15,256 nucleotides of DNA from Bacteroidota bacterium (GTDB taxonomy: Bacteria; Bacteroidota; Bacteroidia; Bacteroidales; Tenuifilaceae). The DNA is taken from positions 1-15,256 of the forward strand of contig JAEXVC010000140.1 in NCBI GenBank assembly GCA_023406715.1, written 5' to 3'. Below, piece by piece: positions 1 to 7,974 of the stretch; within the stretch, counting starts at the first letter, position 1; every line of letters starts with the position of its first letter. The translations under genes and the position numbers were made by a program. Under the pieces are notes generated by a model that had not been told where the DNA came from, ran no database searches, and saw nothing but the letters and a program-made list of their open reading frames with translations.

Positions 1-415
1 TTTTCATCACTATTTTTGAGATTGATGGGCTGAAAAAATCATCGCCGTTATGAATTGTGCGAATTGCCTCAAGCAAAATTTCTGTAGTGGAATCCTGTTT
101 TGGAAGGTATCCTTTTGCTCCCGCCTGAATGGCTTTAACTATGTACTCCTCGTTGTTAAACATTGATAGGATGAGGACTTTTACCGAGGTGTATTTTGCG
201 GTGATAATCTCCGTTAGTTCAATTCCTGATATGTTGGGCATCGATAAATCTGCGATAACAACATCGGGCAGGTTCGTTTCAATGAAAGTTAGTGCTTCTT
301 TTGCATTGCAAACAGACCCTGCAAGTATTATATCCTGCTCATCGGTAAGTATACTCTTTATCCCATCACGCACAATTTGATGGTCGTCAACAAGTAGCAC
401 TTTTATCTTATCCAT
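1..415 (-). CDS. NarL/FixJ-type response regulator, partial (receiver domain)
   Basis: This gene runs off the left edge; the visible part is its first 138 codons, starting with ATG at 413-415 on the minus strand. The translation begins MDKIKVLLVDDHQIVRDGI, the classic receiver start of the NarL/FixJ family. Visible phosphorylation-site residues are Asp10 and Asp11 (acidic pocket), Asp56 in IADLSMP (phosphoacceptor), Ser84 in LILSM, and Lys106 in KGYLPK. The C-terminal LuxR-type helix-turn-helix expected for this family would lie outside the window, so DNA binding is inferred. It starts 24 nt after the stop of a HisKA_3-type sensor kinase, the usual partner for NarL regulators, so the two very probably form a cognate phosphorelay transcribed together. 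The target genes are unknown. Confidence 0.93.
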   Translation of the reverse strand, partial: MDKIKVLLVDDHQIVRDGIKSILTDEQDIILAGSVCNAKEALTFIETNLPDVVIADLSMPNISGIELTEIITAKYTSVKVLILSMFNNEEYIVKAIQAGAKGYLPKQDSTTEILLEAIRTIHNGDDFFSPSISKIVMK

Positions 416-439
416 TGGGTCTGTTTTTTTAAATGAAAA

Positions 440-2194
440 TCACTTACTTTTGGGCACTTTTAACCTAATGGTAGTTCCAGCGTTAGGTTCTGTTTCAATA
501 TCAAACGTTCCGCCAATTAATTTGGCGCGTTCCTTCATGTTGTAGATTCCATTACAGGGAGTGCAAAAGTTATTTGAGTAGTTAAAGCCCTTGCCATTAT
601 CCTCTAAAACAAGGATAATATTTTCCTTGTTTCCCATAAGTTGTAGTTGTATTCTGTTTGCGCCTGAGTGTTTAATGGCATTATTAATGGCCTCCTGGGC
701 AATTCTGTAGATGTAGAATTTAACCTTTGAATCTGCAGTAGCATAATCGCCATATGCCGAGAATTCAATGTCGATATCGGTTGTATTTGCCATCGATGTG
801 CATAAACTTTTCAGTGCAACATCAAGTCCCGATTCGTTTAAGATGTTGGGCGCAAGATTGTTCGATATTTGCCTAACCTCATCTATTATCCTCAAGAAAT
901 TTTCCTTGATTTCCTTAATTCGCTCAGGAATATCTTTCTGCTTTAGTTTACTTATGCTCTCGAGTTGCAGTTTAATTGCAACCATTTTTTGTCCTAAGCC
1001 ATCGTGTAACTCTCTTGAGATACGTTGTCGTTCCATTTCCTGACCATCGTAAAGTGCCGTCATTCGCTGCAAGCGTTCATCTTTGAGTTGCTTAACCATG
1101 GCATTAAACGCTTCGGTTAGCAGTCCAATTTCATCATTCGATTTTGGTGTAACGTTCACATCCAAATCGCCCTCGCCAATTTTTTGTGAAGCTTTTTTGA
1201 GTTTGATTATTGGGTTAGTGATGGTTCGGGAAATAAAATGCGATATGGAGAAAAGGAATACACAAATAATAAGTGATAGAAATACGATGTCGTTCCTAAT
1301 AGATATGATTGGAATCATCGCTTCGGCATAGTCAATTTCGGCCAGAATAACCCAATTTAGCCCAGGAGTTTTAATTCTGTCATAGGAACTTAAGCACGAA
1401 ATAGTTCTGTAATCGTCAATTAGCGATGAGCCATACTTATCCTTAAAGGCGTTTCGAACACTTTGAGTATGAGCCTGTGTGTTGAGAACAGAATTTGGTA
1501 TAAATCTCGATTTGCTTCGCATAAGGGAATCGTCACCCACAAGATAAACTTCGCCCGATTCTCCTAGTCCATTCTCAGGATTAATCTCAAGCATAATATC
1601 ATTTATGGCTGAGATTGGAATTTGCAAAGCGAGAACCGCCTTGCAGGCTGGAATATCAATACTTTTCCCAATTAGGCATAAAGGGAGAGTGTCAGCGGGG
1701 AACCGTTTTGTGAAATCAACAATGCTTGGATTGTTCGATGCTATGGATTTTTTCCAAATATTCGAAAGTTGTTTTTTTAAAATTGAGTCAGGTGTTAATT
1801 TAACGAGAGAATCAGCCTTAAAGGTAAAAAACTGAATGGGTTTATTTTGAGATTGAATTATAATATAGGCATTCTGAAATCCTAGTAGGTTGAAATTTAG
1901 ATTTTCAGTAATAAGCCAATTATTTGTTGATGATTTCTCCTGAAATAGCTTCCTTGTAAGATTCTTGAGGTAGACTTTCTCGGAGAGCAACTTGATGTTG
2001 TTGAACCGTTCGTTAAAGTAGAATTCTACCTGCCCTTTTTTAATAACACGGATAGAGGTAAGTTGGTCGAGGGTTCTTTTAAGGATAGCCTCCTTAGCGT
2101 TGTAGTACGAGTAAACTCCTATAACTGCAAGTGATGATACTCCAACTGCAAAGAACAGAATCATCAACTTACGGTTTATGGATTTTCTAAACAT
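440..2194 (-). CDS. Membrane sensor histidine kinase, HAMP + HisKA_3 type
   Basis: A 584-residue sensor kinase. Residues about 10-30 form the first membrane segment. Residues 31-300 are a periplasmic sensor with dCache-like features: GESGEVYLVGDDSLM at 211-225 and PGLNWVILAEID at 277-288. The second membrane segment is about 302-320, then HAMP (about 321-373, with TNPI and EIGLLTEAFNAM). The HisKA_3 region has the phosphoacceptor His397 in RISRELHDGLGQ. The ATPase domain shows the N box EAINNAIKHS (501-510), EDNGKGF (531-537) and NGIYNMKERA (548-557). This domain order is that of NarX/DesK-like kinases that phosphorylate NarL-type regulators, and such a regulator follows 24 nt downstream. The ligand is not evident. 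The sensor has two cysteines (173 and 184) 11 residues apart, which might form a disulfide. The gene lies downstream of amt but beyond a strong terminator, so it probably has its own promoter. Confidence 0.93.
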   Translation of the reverse strand: MFRKSINRKLMILFFAVGVSSLAVIGVYSYYNAKEAILKRTLDQLTSIRVIKKGQVEFYFNERFNNIKLLSEKVYLKNLTRKLFQEKSSTNNWLITENLNFNLLGFQNAYIIIQSQNKPIQFFTFKADSLVKLTPDSILKKQLSNIWKKSIASNNPSIVDFTKRFPADTLPLCLIGKSIDIPACKAVLALQIPISAINDIMLEINPENGLGESGEVYLVGDDSLMRSKSRFIPNSVLNTQAHTQSVRNAFKDKYGSSLIDDYRTISCLSSYDRIKTPGLNWVILAEIDYAEAMIPIISIRNDIVFLSLIICVFLFSISHFISRTITNPIIKLKKASQKIGEGDLDVNVTPKSNDEIGLLTEAFNAMVKQLKDERLQRMTALYDGQEMERQRISRELHDGLGQKMVAIKLQLESISKLKQKDIPERIKEIKENFLRIIDEVRQISNNLAPNILNESGLDVALKSLCTSMANTTDIDIEFSAYGDYATADSKVKFYIYRIAQEAINNAIKHSGANRIQLQLMGNKENIILVLEDNGKGFNYSNNFCTPCNGIYNMKERAKLIGGTFDIETEPNAGTTIRLKVPKSK

Positions 2195-2232
2195 TGAATT
2201 TGTTTTGATACTACAAAGTAATTAAAAATGTA

Positions 2233-2265
2233 AAAAGAAAAGGCTCAAACTGAGCCTTTTCTTTT
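2233..2265 (-). terminator. Rho-independent terminator after amt
   Basis: A perfect 15-bp inverted repeat (2233-2247 pairing with 2251-2265) closes a 3-nt loop, with GGCTCA/TGAGCC at its core and A/T-rich flanks that give a U-run on the minus-strand transcript. It lies 12 nt beyond the amt stop codon and 38 nt before the kinase start, separating the porin-amt unit from the two-component genes. Confidence 0.9.
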
Positions 2266-2277
2266 GTGTTGCAATTG

Positions 2278-3531
2278 CTATAAAGCCCCTTCATCATATG
2301 CTCTTTCTCCATGCAAAGAGTTGTCCAACCCTTGTAATTCTTCACTTTCCGAAACTCTAACCGGAGTAATTAAATTTATTATGATTAGCATTAAGTAAGT
2401 AAATCCAAAGGCATAAGCCGATGCTGCAACTACAGCAACAGTCTGTTTGAAAAGCAATGAACCCGAGCCAAAAACTAAACCATCGGTTCCTGCTGCATTT
2501 ACTGCTTTCGATGCAAATACTCCAAGAAGTATTGTTCCAAGCACACCGCCAATGCCATGTACTCCCCAAACATCGAGCGCATCATCCCATTTCATTTTGT
2601 TTTTAAATTGAACTGCAACATAGCAAACCAACCCTGCTGCAATTCCAATTAACGGAGATGCCCACAGAGGCACAAAGCCTGCACAGGGTGTAATGGTTGC
2701 CAAGCCTGCAATAGAACCGGTTAAAAGCCCCACAAATTTAGGTTTGCGTTCTCTAATCCATTCTACTACCAGCCACGCAATTGTTGCAAACGATGCTGCA
2801 ATATCTGTATTTAGGAATGCCAATGATGTAATATTATCAACTTGAACTTCGCTACCTGCATTAAAGCCATACCAGCCAAACCAAAGCAAACCGCTACCAA
2901 TGGCAACAAGAGGGATACTGTTAGGTGTTGAATTTTTATCAACGCGTGCTCCAACGTAGAAAACCGATGCTAAAGCCGCAAAGCCAGCAGTAGCATGAAC
3001 AACAATACCTCCAGCAAAGTCAAGAACGCCCCAATGTGCCAATAATCCACCACCCCAAATCATATGAACGAATGGATAGTACACTAAAATTTGCCAAACT
3101 GTAAGGAAAATAAAATAAGCTTTAAAGGAAACCCTATTTACAAAAGCACCAGTAATCAGAGCTGGTGTAATAATGGCAAACATCATCTGGTAAGCAATAA
3201 ATACAAACTCTGGAATTTTACCATTGCCAGCCCAAAGCGTGTCCATGCTTATACCTGAAAGAAAAGCTTTATCGAAGTTTCCGATAATGCCGTCATCGCC
3301 ACCGCTGAAGCATAGCGAGTAGCCAAAAATAACCCAAAGAACGGTGGTCCAGCCTAAAGAAACGAAACTTTGAATCATAATAGCAAGAATGTTTCTCTTA
3401 GTTGCCAAACCACCATAGAACATTGCAAGTGCTGGAGTCATAAGCATAACAAGGCTTGTGGCAAGAAGCATAAACCCTGTTGAACCGGTATCCATTACGG
3501 CTGTTGCCTGCATTAAAATTGAACTTAACAT
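2278..3531 (-). CDS. amt: Ammonium transporter, Amt/MEP/Rh family
   Basis: A 417-residue inner-membrane ammonium channel of normal family length, with about 11 hydrophobic segments. Residues matching the AmtB pore are visible: Phe118 (outer Phe gate), Trp159 and Asp171 (recruitment site and fold), and the twin histidines His179 (in GGIVVHATAG) and His325 (in DVWGVHGIGG) that line the conduction path. The C-terminal tail keeps GLDxxxHGERAY, the segment that in AmtB contacts the PII protein GlnK. The N terminus is short, without an obvious cleaved signal peptide. The gene starts 20 nt after a porin-like gene with no terminator between, so the two are very likely co-transcribed from the promoter at 4363-4394. 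No glnK is adjacent, although amt and glnK are neighbours in many bacteria. Confidence 0.97.
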   Translation of the reverse strand: MLSSILMQATAVMDTGSTGFMLLATSLVMLMTPALAMFYGGLATKRNILAIMIQSFVSLGWTTVLWVIFGYSLCFSGGDDGIIGNFDKAFLSGISMDTLWAGNGKIPEFVFIAYQMMFAIITPALITGAFVNRVSFKAYFIFLTVWQILVYYPFVHMIWGGGLLAHWGVLDFAGGIVVHATAGFAALASVFYVGARVDKNSTPNSIPLVAIGSGLLWFGWYGFNAGSEVQVDNITSLAFLNTDIAASFATIAWLVVEWIRERKPKFVGLLTGSIAGLATITPCAGFVPLWASPLIGIAAGLVCYVAVQFKNKMKWDDALDVWGVHGIGGVLGTILLGVFASKAVNAAGTDGLVFGSGSLLFKQTVAVVAASAYAFGFTYLMLIIINLITPVRVSESEELQGLDNSLHGERAYDEGAL

Positions 3532-3551
3532 AGTTTGATTTTTTTAAGTGA

Positions 3552-4334
3552 TTAAAATGACATTCCAAAAACTAAATAAATTGCCTCTCTCTCAGGGTTA
3601 GTGATTAGAGATGCTTGTACTGGTATTTCAAAAGTTTCTGATATTTTTAAGGTTTTAGCAGCCTTTACGCCAAGGTTGATAATTCCTGAAGTTTCGTTTC
3701 CGTAGAATCCAACCTCGCCTCTATCTTTATTGGGTTTATCGATAGTTGCTCCAACAAAAGCATTAAAATCAACTCCTTTGATGTTCTTTTTGTAACCCAA
3801 CTCAACGTATTTCGACATGAATATATCGCCAGTACTACCATCGGAATTAATTTTGCGGGCATCGTTACCGTAAATATTCATAGCAAAAAGCAAGGTAAAT
3901 GGAATATTTTCTGTGCCGTTAAAACTGAATGTGCTCTCAAATACGTGGGTTGTGCTGTCCTTATCGTAGTTAAAGTATCTGTTTCTGCTTTCTGAACTAT
4001 ATAATCCAGGGAAAAAATAATCAGTAATGGTTACGCTGAAAACCTTATTGAAAGTGTATGTCAAATAAAGGTCAACTTCTTGGTTTGATGTTTCCGAAAA
4101 AGTGTATGCAGCCCAAGTTCCTATGGCAAGTTCGTGTTTCGATTCGCCACTAATCATATTGTACTTAATCCATGGCTGAATGCTAGGGCTGTTTCCTCCT
4201 AAGCTAACACCACGCCAAACATAGCGGTTCATTAGGTCGGCTCCAATTTGTATTGGCGATTCTTCTTGGGCAAATACCGCGAAGTTGATAGTCAGTAATG
4301 CTAATAGCGAGAAGGCTTTGAGTTTGTTCATCAT
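3552..4334 (-). CDS. Outer-membrane beta-barrel protein, TorF/Gcw_chp-like putative porin
   Basis: A 260-residue secreted protein. Residues 1-22 look like a signal peptide (MMNKLK, a hydrophobic core, then AVFA cut before Gln23). The mature part alternates hydrophobic and polar residues as in beta strands and ends with YLVFGMSF, a terminal aromatic typical of outer-membrane barrels. The early segment DLMNRYVWRGVSLGGNSPSI resembles the start of the TorF-like putative porin family (Gcw_chp); that assignment rests on recollection of the family pattern, not a search. The gene is first in a unit with amt, 20 nt apart, so a plausible role is letting ammonium or a nitrogenous solute through the outer membrane; this is inference. 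Two adjacent ATG codons (4332-4334 and 4329-4331) could serve as start, and the choice does not affect the mature protein. Confidence 0.8.
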   Translation of the reverse strand: MMNKLKAFSLLALLTINFAVFAQEESPIQIGADLMNRYVWRGVSLGGNSPSIQPWIKYNMISGESKHELAIGTWAAYTFSETSNQEVDLYLTYTFNKVFSVTITDYFFPGLYSSESRNRYFNYDKDSTTHVFESTFSFNGTENIPFTLLFAMNIYGNDARKINSDGSTGDIFMSKYVELGYKKNIKGVDFNAFVGATIDKPNKDRGEVGFYGNETSGIINLGVKAAKTLKISETFEIPVQASLITNPEREAIYLVFGMSF

Positions 4335-4362
4335 ATAATGCTGGTTTAATGGTTAATGCCAG

Positions 4363-4394
4363 CAAATGTATTGGCTGCGCAATGCCTACACAAT
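4363..4394 (-). promoter_or_regulatory. Bacteroidota-type promoter for the porin-amt unit
   Basis: On the minus strand there is a full match to the Bacteroidota -7 element, TACATTTG (4363-4370), preceded by ATTG (4391-4394), a 3-of-4 match to the -33 TTTG, with a 20-nt spacer. The predicted start is near 4357, giving a leader of about 22 nt before the porin ATG. The element is flanked by short repeats described in the findings. Confidence 0.7.
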
Positions 4395-4495
4395 AGAACT
4401 TTGGCTGATTTTATCTAATACTAAGTACCAGTTTTTGGTTTTTAAATTCTTATAATTTATTGTTCATCATCGATATGCGAATTAGCAATGATGAT

Positions 4496-4503
4496 TATCT
4501 TTG
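4496..4503 (+). promoter_or_regulatory. -7 element of the leuS promoter
   Basis: TATCTTTG is a perfect match to the Bacteroidota -7 consensus TAnnTTTG, followed by C. No good TTTG lies 19-21 nt upstream, so the -33 half is weak. It would give a leader of about 50 nt for leuS. It is back-to-back with the porin-amt promoter in the 223-nt divergent gap. Confidence 0.6.
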
Positions 4504-4557
4504 CAACTTATTTTGATTTCAATTTTGAATAGATAACTCGCATTTAACATAAATACT

Positions 4558-7341
4558 ATGGATTACAATTTTAAAGAGATTGAGAGTAAGTGGCAGGAAT
4601 CGTGGAAGAATAACAAAACTTACAAGGTAGATATTGACCCTTCGCGCCCAAAATTCTATGTGCTCGATATGTTTCCTTATCCATCGGGGGCAGGTTTGCA
4701 TGTTGGTCACCCACTTGGCTATATTGCATCCGATATATATTCACGCTTTAAGCGTTTGCAAGGCTTTAACGTTTTACACCCAATGGGTTACGATGCTTTT
4801 GGATTGCCTGCTGAGCAGTATGCAATTCAAACTGGCCAGCATCCCGCCATTACCACTGATATCAATATTAAGCGTTACCGCGAACAACTCGATAAAATTG
4901 GATTCAGTTACGATTGGGACCGTGAGTTCCGTACCTGCGACCCATCATACTACAAATGGACTCAGTGGGCATTCATCCAAATGTTCAAGCATTGGTACAA
5001 CAACCAAACCCAAAAGGCTGAGCCTATTGAGGCGTTGATTTCCGAGTTTACGAAGAATGGAAACTCAAAGGTTGATGCAGTTTGTAGCGATGTAAAAATA
5101 TTTTCTGCCGATGAGTGGAAGTCAATGTCCGAGGTTGAACAGCAGGAAATTCTTCTTGCTTATCGCTTGGCTTACCTTGCCGATGTAATGGTAAACTGGT
5201 GTCCTGCATTAGGAACTGTGCTTGCAAACGATGAGGTTAAGGAAGGTTTTTCGGTTCGTGGTGGACATCCTGTTGAGCAGCGTAAAATGCGCCAGTGGTG
5301 CTTGCGGATATCTGCTTACGCTGAGCGTTTGCTTAACGATATGGAGACCCTAGAGTGGACCGATTCACTAAAAGAGATACAACGCAATTGGATTGGTCGT
5401 TCCGAGGGTGCCGAGGTGTACTTCAAGGTTGATGGCTCCAACATGAAAATTCTTATTTTCACAACTCGTCCCGATACTATTTATGGTGCAACGTTTATGG
5501 TTCTTGCTCCCGAAAGCGAGTTGGTTGATGAACTAACTACTCCCGAATATGCTGAGAAGGTAAGCGCATACCGCGATGAGGTTAAGCGCAAAACAGAGCG
5601 TGAACGTATGGCCGAGGCCAAGAAGGTTACAGGACAATTCACCGGTAGTTATGCTATAAATCCTTTCACCAACGAGCGTATTCCAATTTGGATTAGCGAG
5701 TATGTTTTGGCGGGTTATGGAACAGGAGCAATTATGGCTGTTCCCGCACACGATAGTCGCGACTTTGTTTTTGCACGCACATTCAATTTGCCAATTATTC
5801 AAACCGTAATTCGTCCTGGAGAGCAGGCTACAGACCCTAATAGTTGGAGCGAATCCTACGATTCTAAAGAGGGAATTGTTATCAACAGTACTCTTATTAA
5901 TGGTTTGGATGTAAAACAGGCCATTAGTAAAATTAATGAGGTGATTGAATCGCGTGGATTGGGTAAACGCAAAATAAACTATCGCTTACGCGATGCCATA
6001 TTCAGCCGTCAACGTTACTGGGGCGAGCCATTCCCTGTTTACTACAAGGATGGAATGCCTTACGCAATTGATGAAAGCAAACTTCCATTGGAACTACCCG
6101 AGGTTGATGCCTTTTTGCCTACTGAGAAAGGAGAGCCACCACTTGGTCGTGCTAAGAATTGGAAAAATGCCGATGGTTATGGCTACGAGTTAAGCACAAT
6201 GCCCGGTTTTGCAGGTTCATCGGCATACTACTTGCGCTATATGGACCCACACAATAACAACGGTTTAGTATCCAAGGAAGCAAATAACTACTGGGAGAAT
6301 GTAGATTTGTACATCGGCGGAACCGCACACGCAGTAGGACACCTTATATATTCTCGTTTCTGGAATAAATTCCTTTTTGACCTTGGCTATGTTTGCAAGA
6401 ATGAGCCATTCAAAAAATTGATTAACCAAGGAATGATTCAGGGTCGTTCGAATTTTGTGTATCGAATCAAGAATACCAATACTTACGTTTCTCTGAACTT
6501 AAAGGATAAGCACGATGTAACTCCAATTCACGTTGATGTTAACATTGTAAGCAACGACATTTTGGATATCGATGCATTCCGCAAGTGGCGTCCTGAGTTC
6601 AGCGATGCTGAATTTATACTTGAGGATGGTAAGTACATCTGCGGATGGGCCGTGGAGAAGATGAGTAAGAGCATGTGGAATGTGGTAAATCCCGATGTTA
6701 TTGTTGAAAAGTACGGTGCCGACACACTTCGTATGTACGAGATGTTCTTGGGCCCACTTGAGCAGAGCAAGCCTTGGGATACAAACGGAATTGATGGTGT
6801 TCACAAATTCTTCCGTCGTTTCTGGCGCTTATATCACAATGCTAACAACCAGTTTGAGGTTTCCGACGCTGAGCCTACAGCACAGGAACTAAAAGTGCTT
6901 CATAAAACCATTAAAAAGATTACCGAGGATATAGAGAAATTCAGTTTTAATACCGGCGTTTCAGCATTTATGATTTGCGTAAATGAACTAACCGAGTTAA
7001 AGTGTAACAAACGAGCAATCCTTGAGCCTCTTTGTGCGCTTATAGCATCGTATGCTCCGCATATTGCTGAGGAACTATGGCACTTGCTGGGTCACAGCAC
7101 ATCAGTTTGCGATGCAAAATGGCCAAAGTACGATGAGAAATACTTACAGGAGAGCACCTACACTTGTCCAGTATCGTTCAACGGAAAAACCCGATTCACA
7201 TTGGAGATTCCTTTGAATATACCTCAGTCAGAAGTGGAGAAGATTGTTCTTGCTGATGTTAACACTCAAAAATTCTTGGAGGGAAAACAACCCAAGAAAA
7301 TTATTGTTGTTCCAAACAAAATTGTCAATATTGTAATGTAG
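4558..7341 (+). CDS. leuS: Leucyl-tRNA synthetase, class I
   Basis: Charges tRNA-Leu with leucine using ATP in the cytosol. The 927-residue protein has the expected order: N-terminal catalytic half with the HIGH-type motif HVGH (48-51) in YPSGAGLHVGHPLGY; zinc/insert region; CP1 editing domain with the threonine-rich TTRPDTIYGATF (302-313) and the aspartate of VPAHDSRD (Asp399), which in other LeuRS clears mischarged amino acids; then KMSKS (701-705), followed by a helical anticodon-binding domain and a small C-terminal domain ending IVVPNKIVNIVM. About 45 residues lie between the NQGMIQG segment and KMSKS, consistent with the longer form I associate with Bacteroidota. The protein is intact, with no missing catalytic motif. 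The gene stands alone, with its own promoter and a terminator downstream. Confidence 0.98.
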   Translation: MDYNFKEIESKWQESWKNNKTYKVDIDPSRPKFYVLDMFPYPSGAGLHVGHPLGYIASDIYSRFKRLQGFNVLHPMGYDAFGLPAEQYAIQTGQHPAITTDINIKRYREQLDKIGFSYDWDREFRTCDPSYYKWTQWAFIQMFKHWYNNQTQKAEPIEALISEFTKNGNSKVDAVCSDVKIFSADEWKSMSEVEQQEILLAYRLAYLADVMVNWCPALGTVLANDEVKEGFSVRGGHPVEQRKMRQWCLRISAYAERLLNDMETLEWTDSLKEIQRNWIGRSEGAEVYFKVDGSNMKILIFTTRPDTIYGATFMVLAPESELVDELTTPEYAEKVSAYRDEVKRKTERERMAEAKKVTGQFTGSYAINPFTNERIPIWISEYVLAGYGTGAIMAVPAHDSRDFVFARTFNLPIIQTVIRPGEQATDPNSWSESYDSKEGIVINSTLINGLDVKQAISKINEVIESRGLGKRKINYRLRDAIFSRQRYWGEPFPVYYKDGMPYAIDESKLPLELPEVDAFLPTEKGEPPLGRAKNWKNADGYGYELSTMPGFAGSSAYYLRYMDPHNNNGLVSKEANNYWENVDLYIGGTAHAVGHLIYSRFWNKFLFDLGYVCKNEPFKKLINQGMIQGRSNFVYRIKNTNTYVSLNLKDKHDVTPIHVDVNIVSNDILDIDAFRKWRPEFSDAEFILEDGKYICGWAVEKMSKSMWNVVNPDVIVEKYGADTLRMYEMFLGPLEQSKPWDTNGIDGVHKFFRRFWRLYHNANNQFEVSDAEPTAQELKVLHKTIKKITEDIEKFSFNTGVSAFMICVNELTELKCNKRAILEPLCALIASYAPHIAEELWHLLGHSTSVCDAKWPKYDEKYLQESTYTCPVSFNGKTRFTLEIPLNIPQSEVEKIVLADVNTQKFLEGKQPKKIIVVPNKIVNIVM

Positions 7342-7360
7342 TTGTGTTTTGAACTTATTG

Positions 7361-7401
7361 GTTGATGGTTAAAGGATTTACTCTTTTAACCATCAACTTT
7401 T
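7361..7401 (+). terminator. Rho-independent terminator after leuS
   Basis: A perfect 13-bp stem pairs 7361-7373 with 7385-7397 across an 11-nt loop, followed by four Ts (7398-7401). It begins 19 nt after the leuS stop. The short U-run makes it somewhat less certain than the other terminators here. Confidence 0.75.
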
Positions 7402-7461
7402 AGATATTAGCATCGCCAAAATACCCGAAAACTTGTCAATACAAACACTTGGTCAATTTTA

Positions 7462-7493
7462 TTTGGTGGGTGCATAAAAATAGTTTAATTTTA
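7462..7493 (+). promoter_or_regulatory. Probable promoter for the four-helix-bundle/yitT unit
   Basis: A perfect -33 element TTTG (7462-7465) is followed, after 20 nt, by TAATTTTA (7486-7493), a 7-of-8 match to TAnnTTTG with the final G replaced by A. The leader to the ATG at 7548 would be about 48 nt. Confidence 0.5.
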
Positions 7494-7547
7494 GTTATCC
7501 CATTTCGAAATCATTAATCACTTTAAATCATCTTAAACGATATAACT

Positions 7548-7958
7548 ATGGAAAGAACAGAAAGCAAAACCAAATCATTTAGGGATTTAGTGGTTTGGCA
7601 AAAAGCCCATGCGTTCGTACTAAACATTTACCAACAGGTAAAACACATCCCCGACGATAATCAATCATTTGTGGGCGATATGCTTTGCGAGAGCGCTACA
7701 GCCATAGCTACAAACATTGTTGGCGGTTATAGGAAAAAAGATAGAGACGAAAAATTGATGTTCCTTGCAACAGCACAGGACGCTTTGGAGGAATGCCGCT
7801 ACTACATCATTCTGGCTAATGACCTAGGTTTATTTGACCAATATCAGGCCGATGACCTCGAAAATGCTATTGGCGAAGTTAGTTACTTGCTAAATTCTTA
7901 CGCAAAATCAATCCAACGTAGGAAGGAAGAGGATAGTAGAAACGAAAATCAATACTAG
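7548..7958 (+). CDS. Four-helix bundle protein (23S rRNA intervening-sequence protein family)
   Basis: A 136-residue protein that matches the four-helix-bundle family first seen in intervening sequences of 23S rRNA genes. The signature start SFRDLVVWQKAHAFVLNIYQ (residues 10-29) is present, then a helix around 42-57 with ATNIVGGYRKK taking the place of the family's NIAEG segment, and ALEECRYYIILANDLG (79-94). No catalytic motif is visible; members form small homo-oligomeric bundles and their function is unknown. There is no rRNA around it, so this is a chromosomal stand-alone copy, as is common in Bacteroidota. It is followed 16 nt later by a YitT-family gene with no terminator between, so the two probably share a transcript. 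The charged tail (RRKEEDSRNENQ) is likely disordered. Confidence 0.88.
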   Translation: MERTESKTKSFRDLVVWQKAHAFVLNIYQQVKHIPDDNQSFVGDMLCESATAIATNIVGGYRKKDRDEKLMFLATAQDALEECRYYIILANDLGLFDQYQADDLENAIGEVSYLLNSYAKSIQRRKEEDSRNENQY

Positions 7959-7974
7959 TATTTTATATTAAAGT

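Noticed and set aside
2195..2232. Possible promoter for the sensor kinase on the minus strand (TTACTTTG)
   Set aside because: It matches the -7 box at 7 of 8 positions but has no -33 partner at the right spacing, so it was not listed as a feature.
4634..5038. Open frame of 134 codons inside leuS in another frame
   Set aside because: It overlaps the catalytic core of leuS (the HVGH region), and its translation lacks protein-like character.
7402..7460. Search for an RNA gene or mobile-element end between leuS and the four-helix-bundle gene
   Set aside because: No tRNA-like cloverleaf, inverted repeat or target duplication was seen beyond the leuS terminator.
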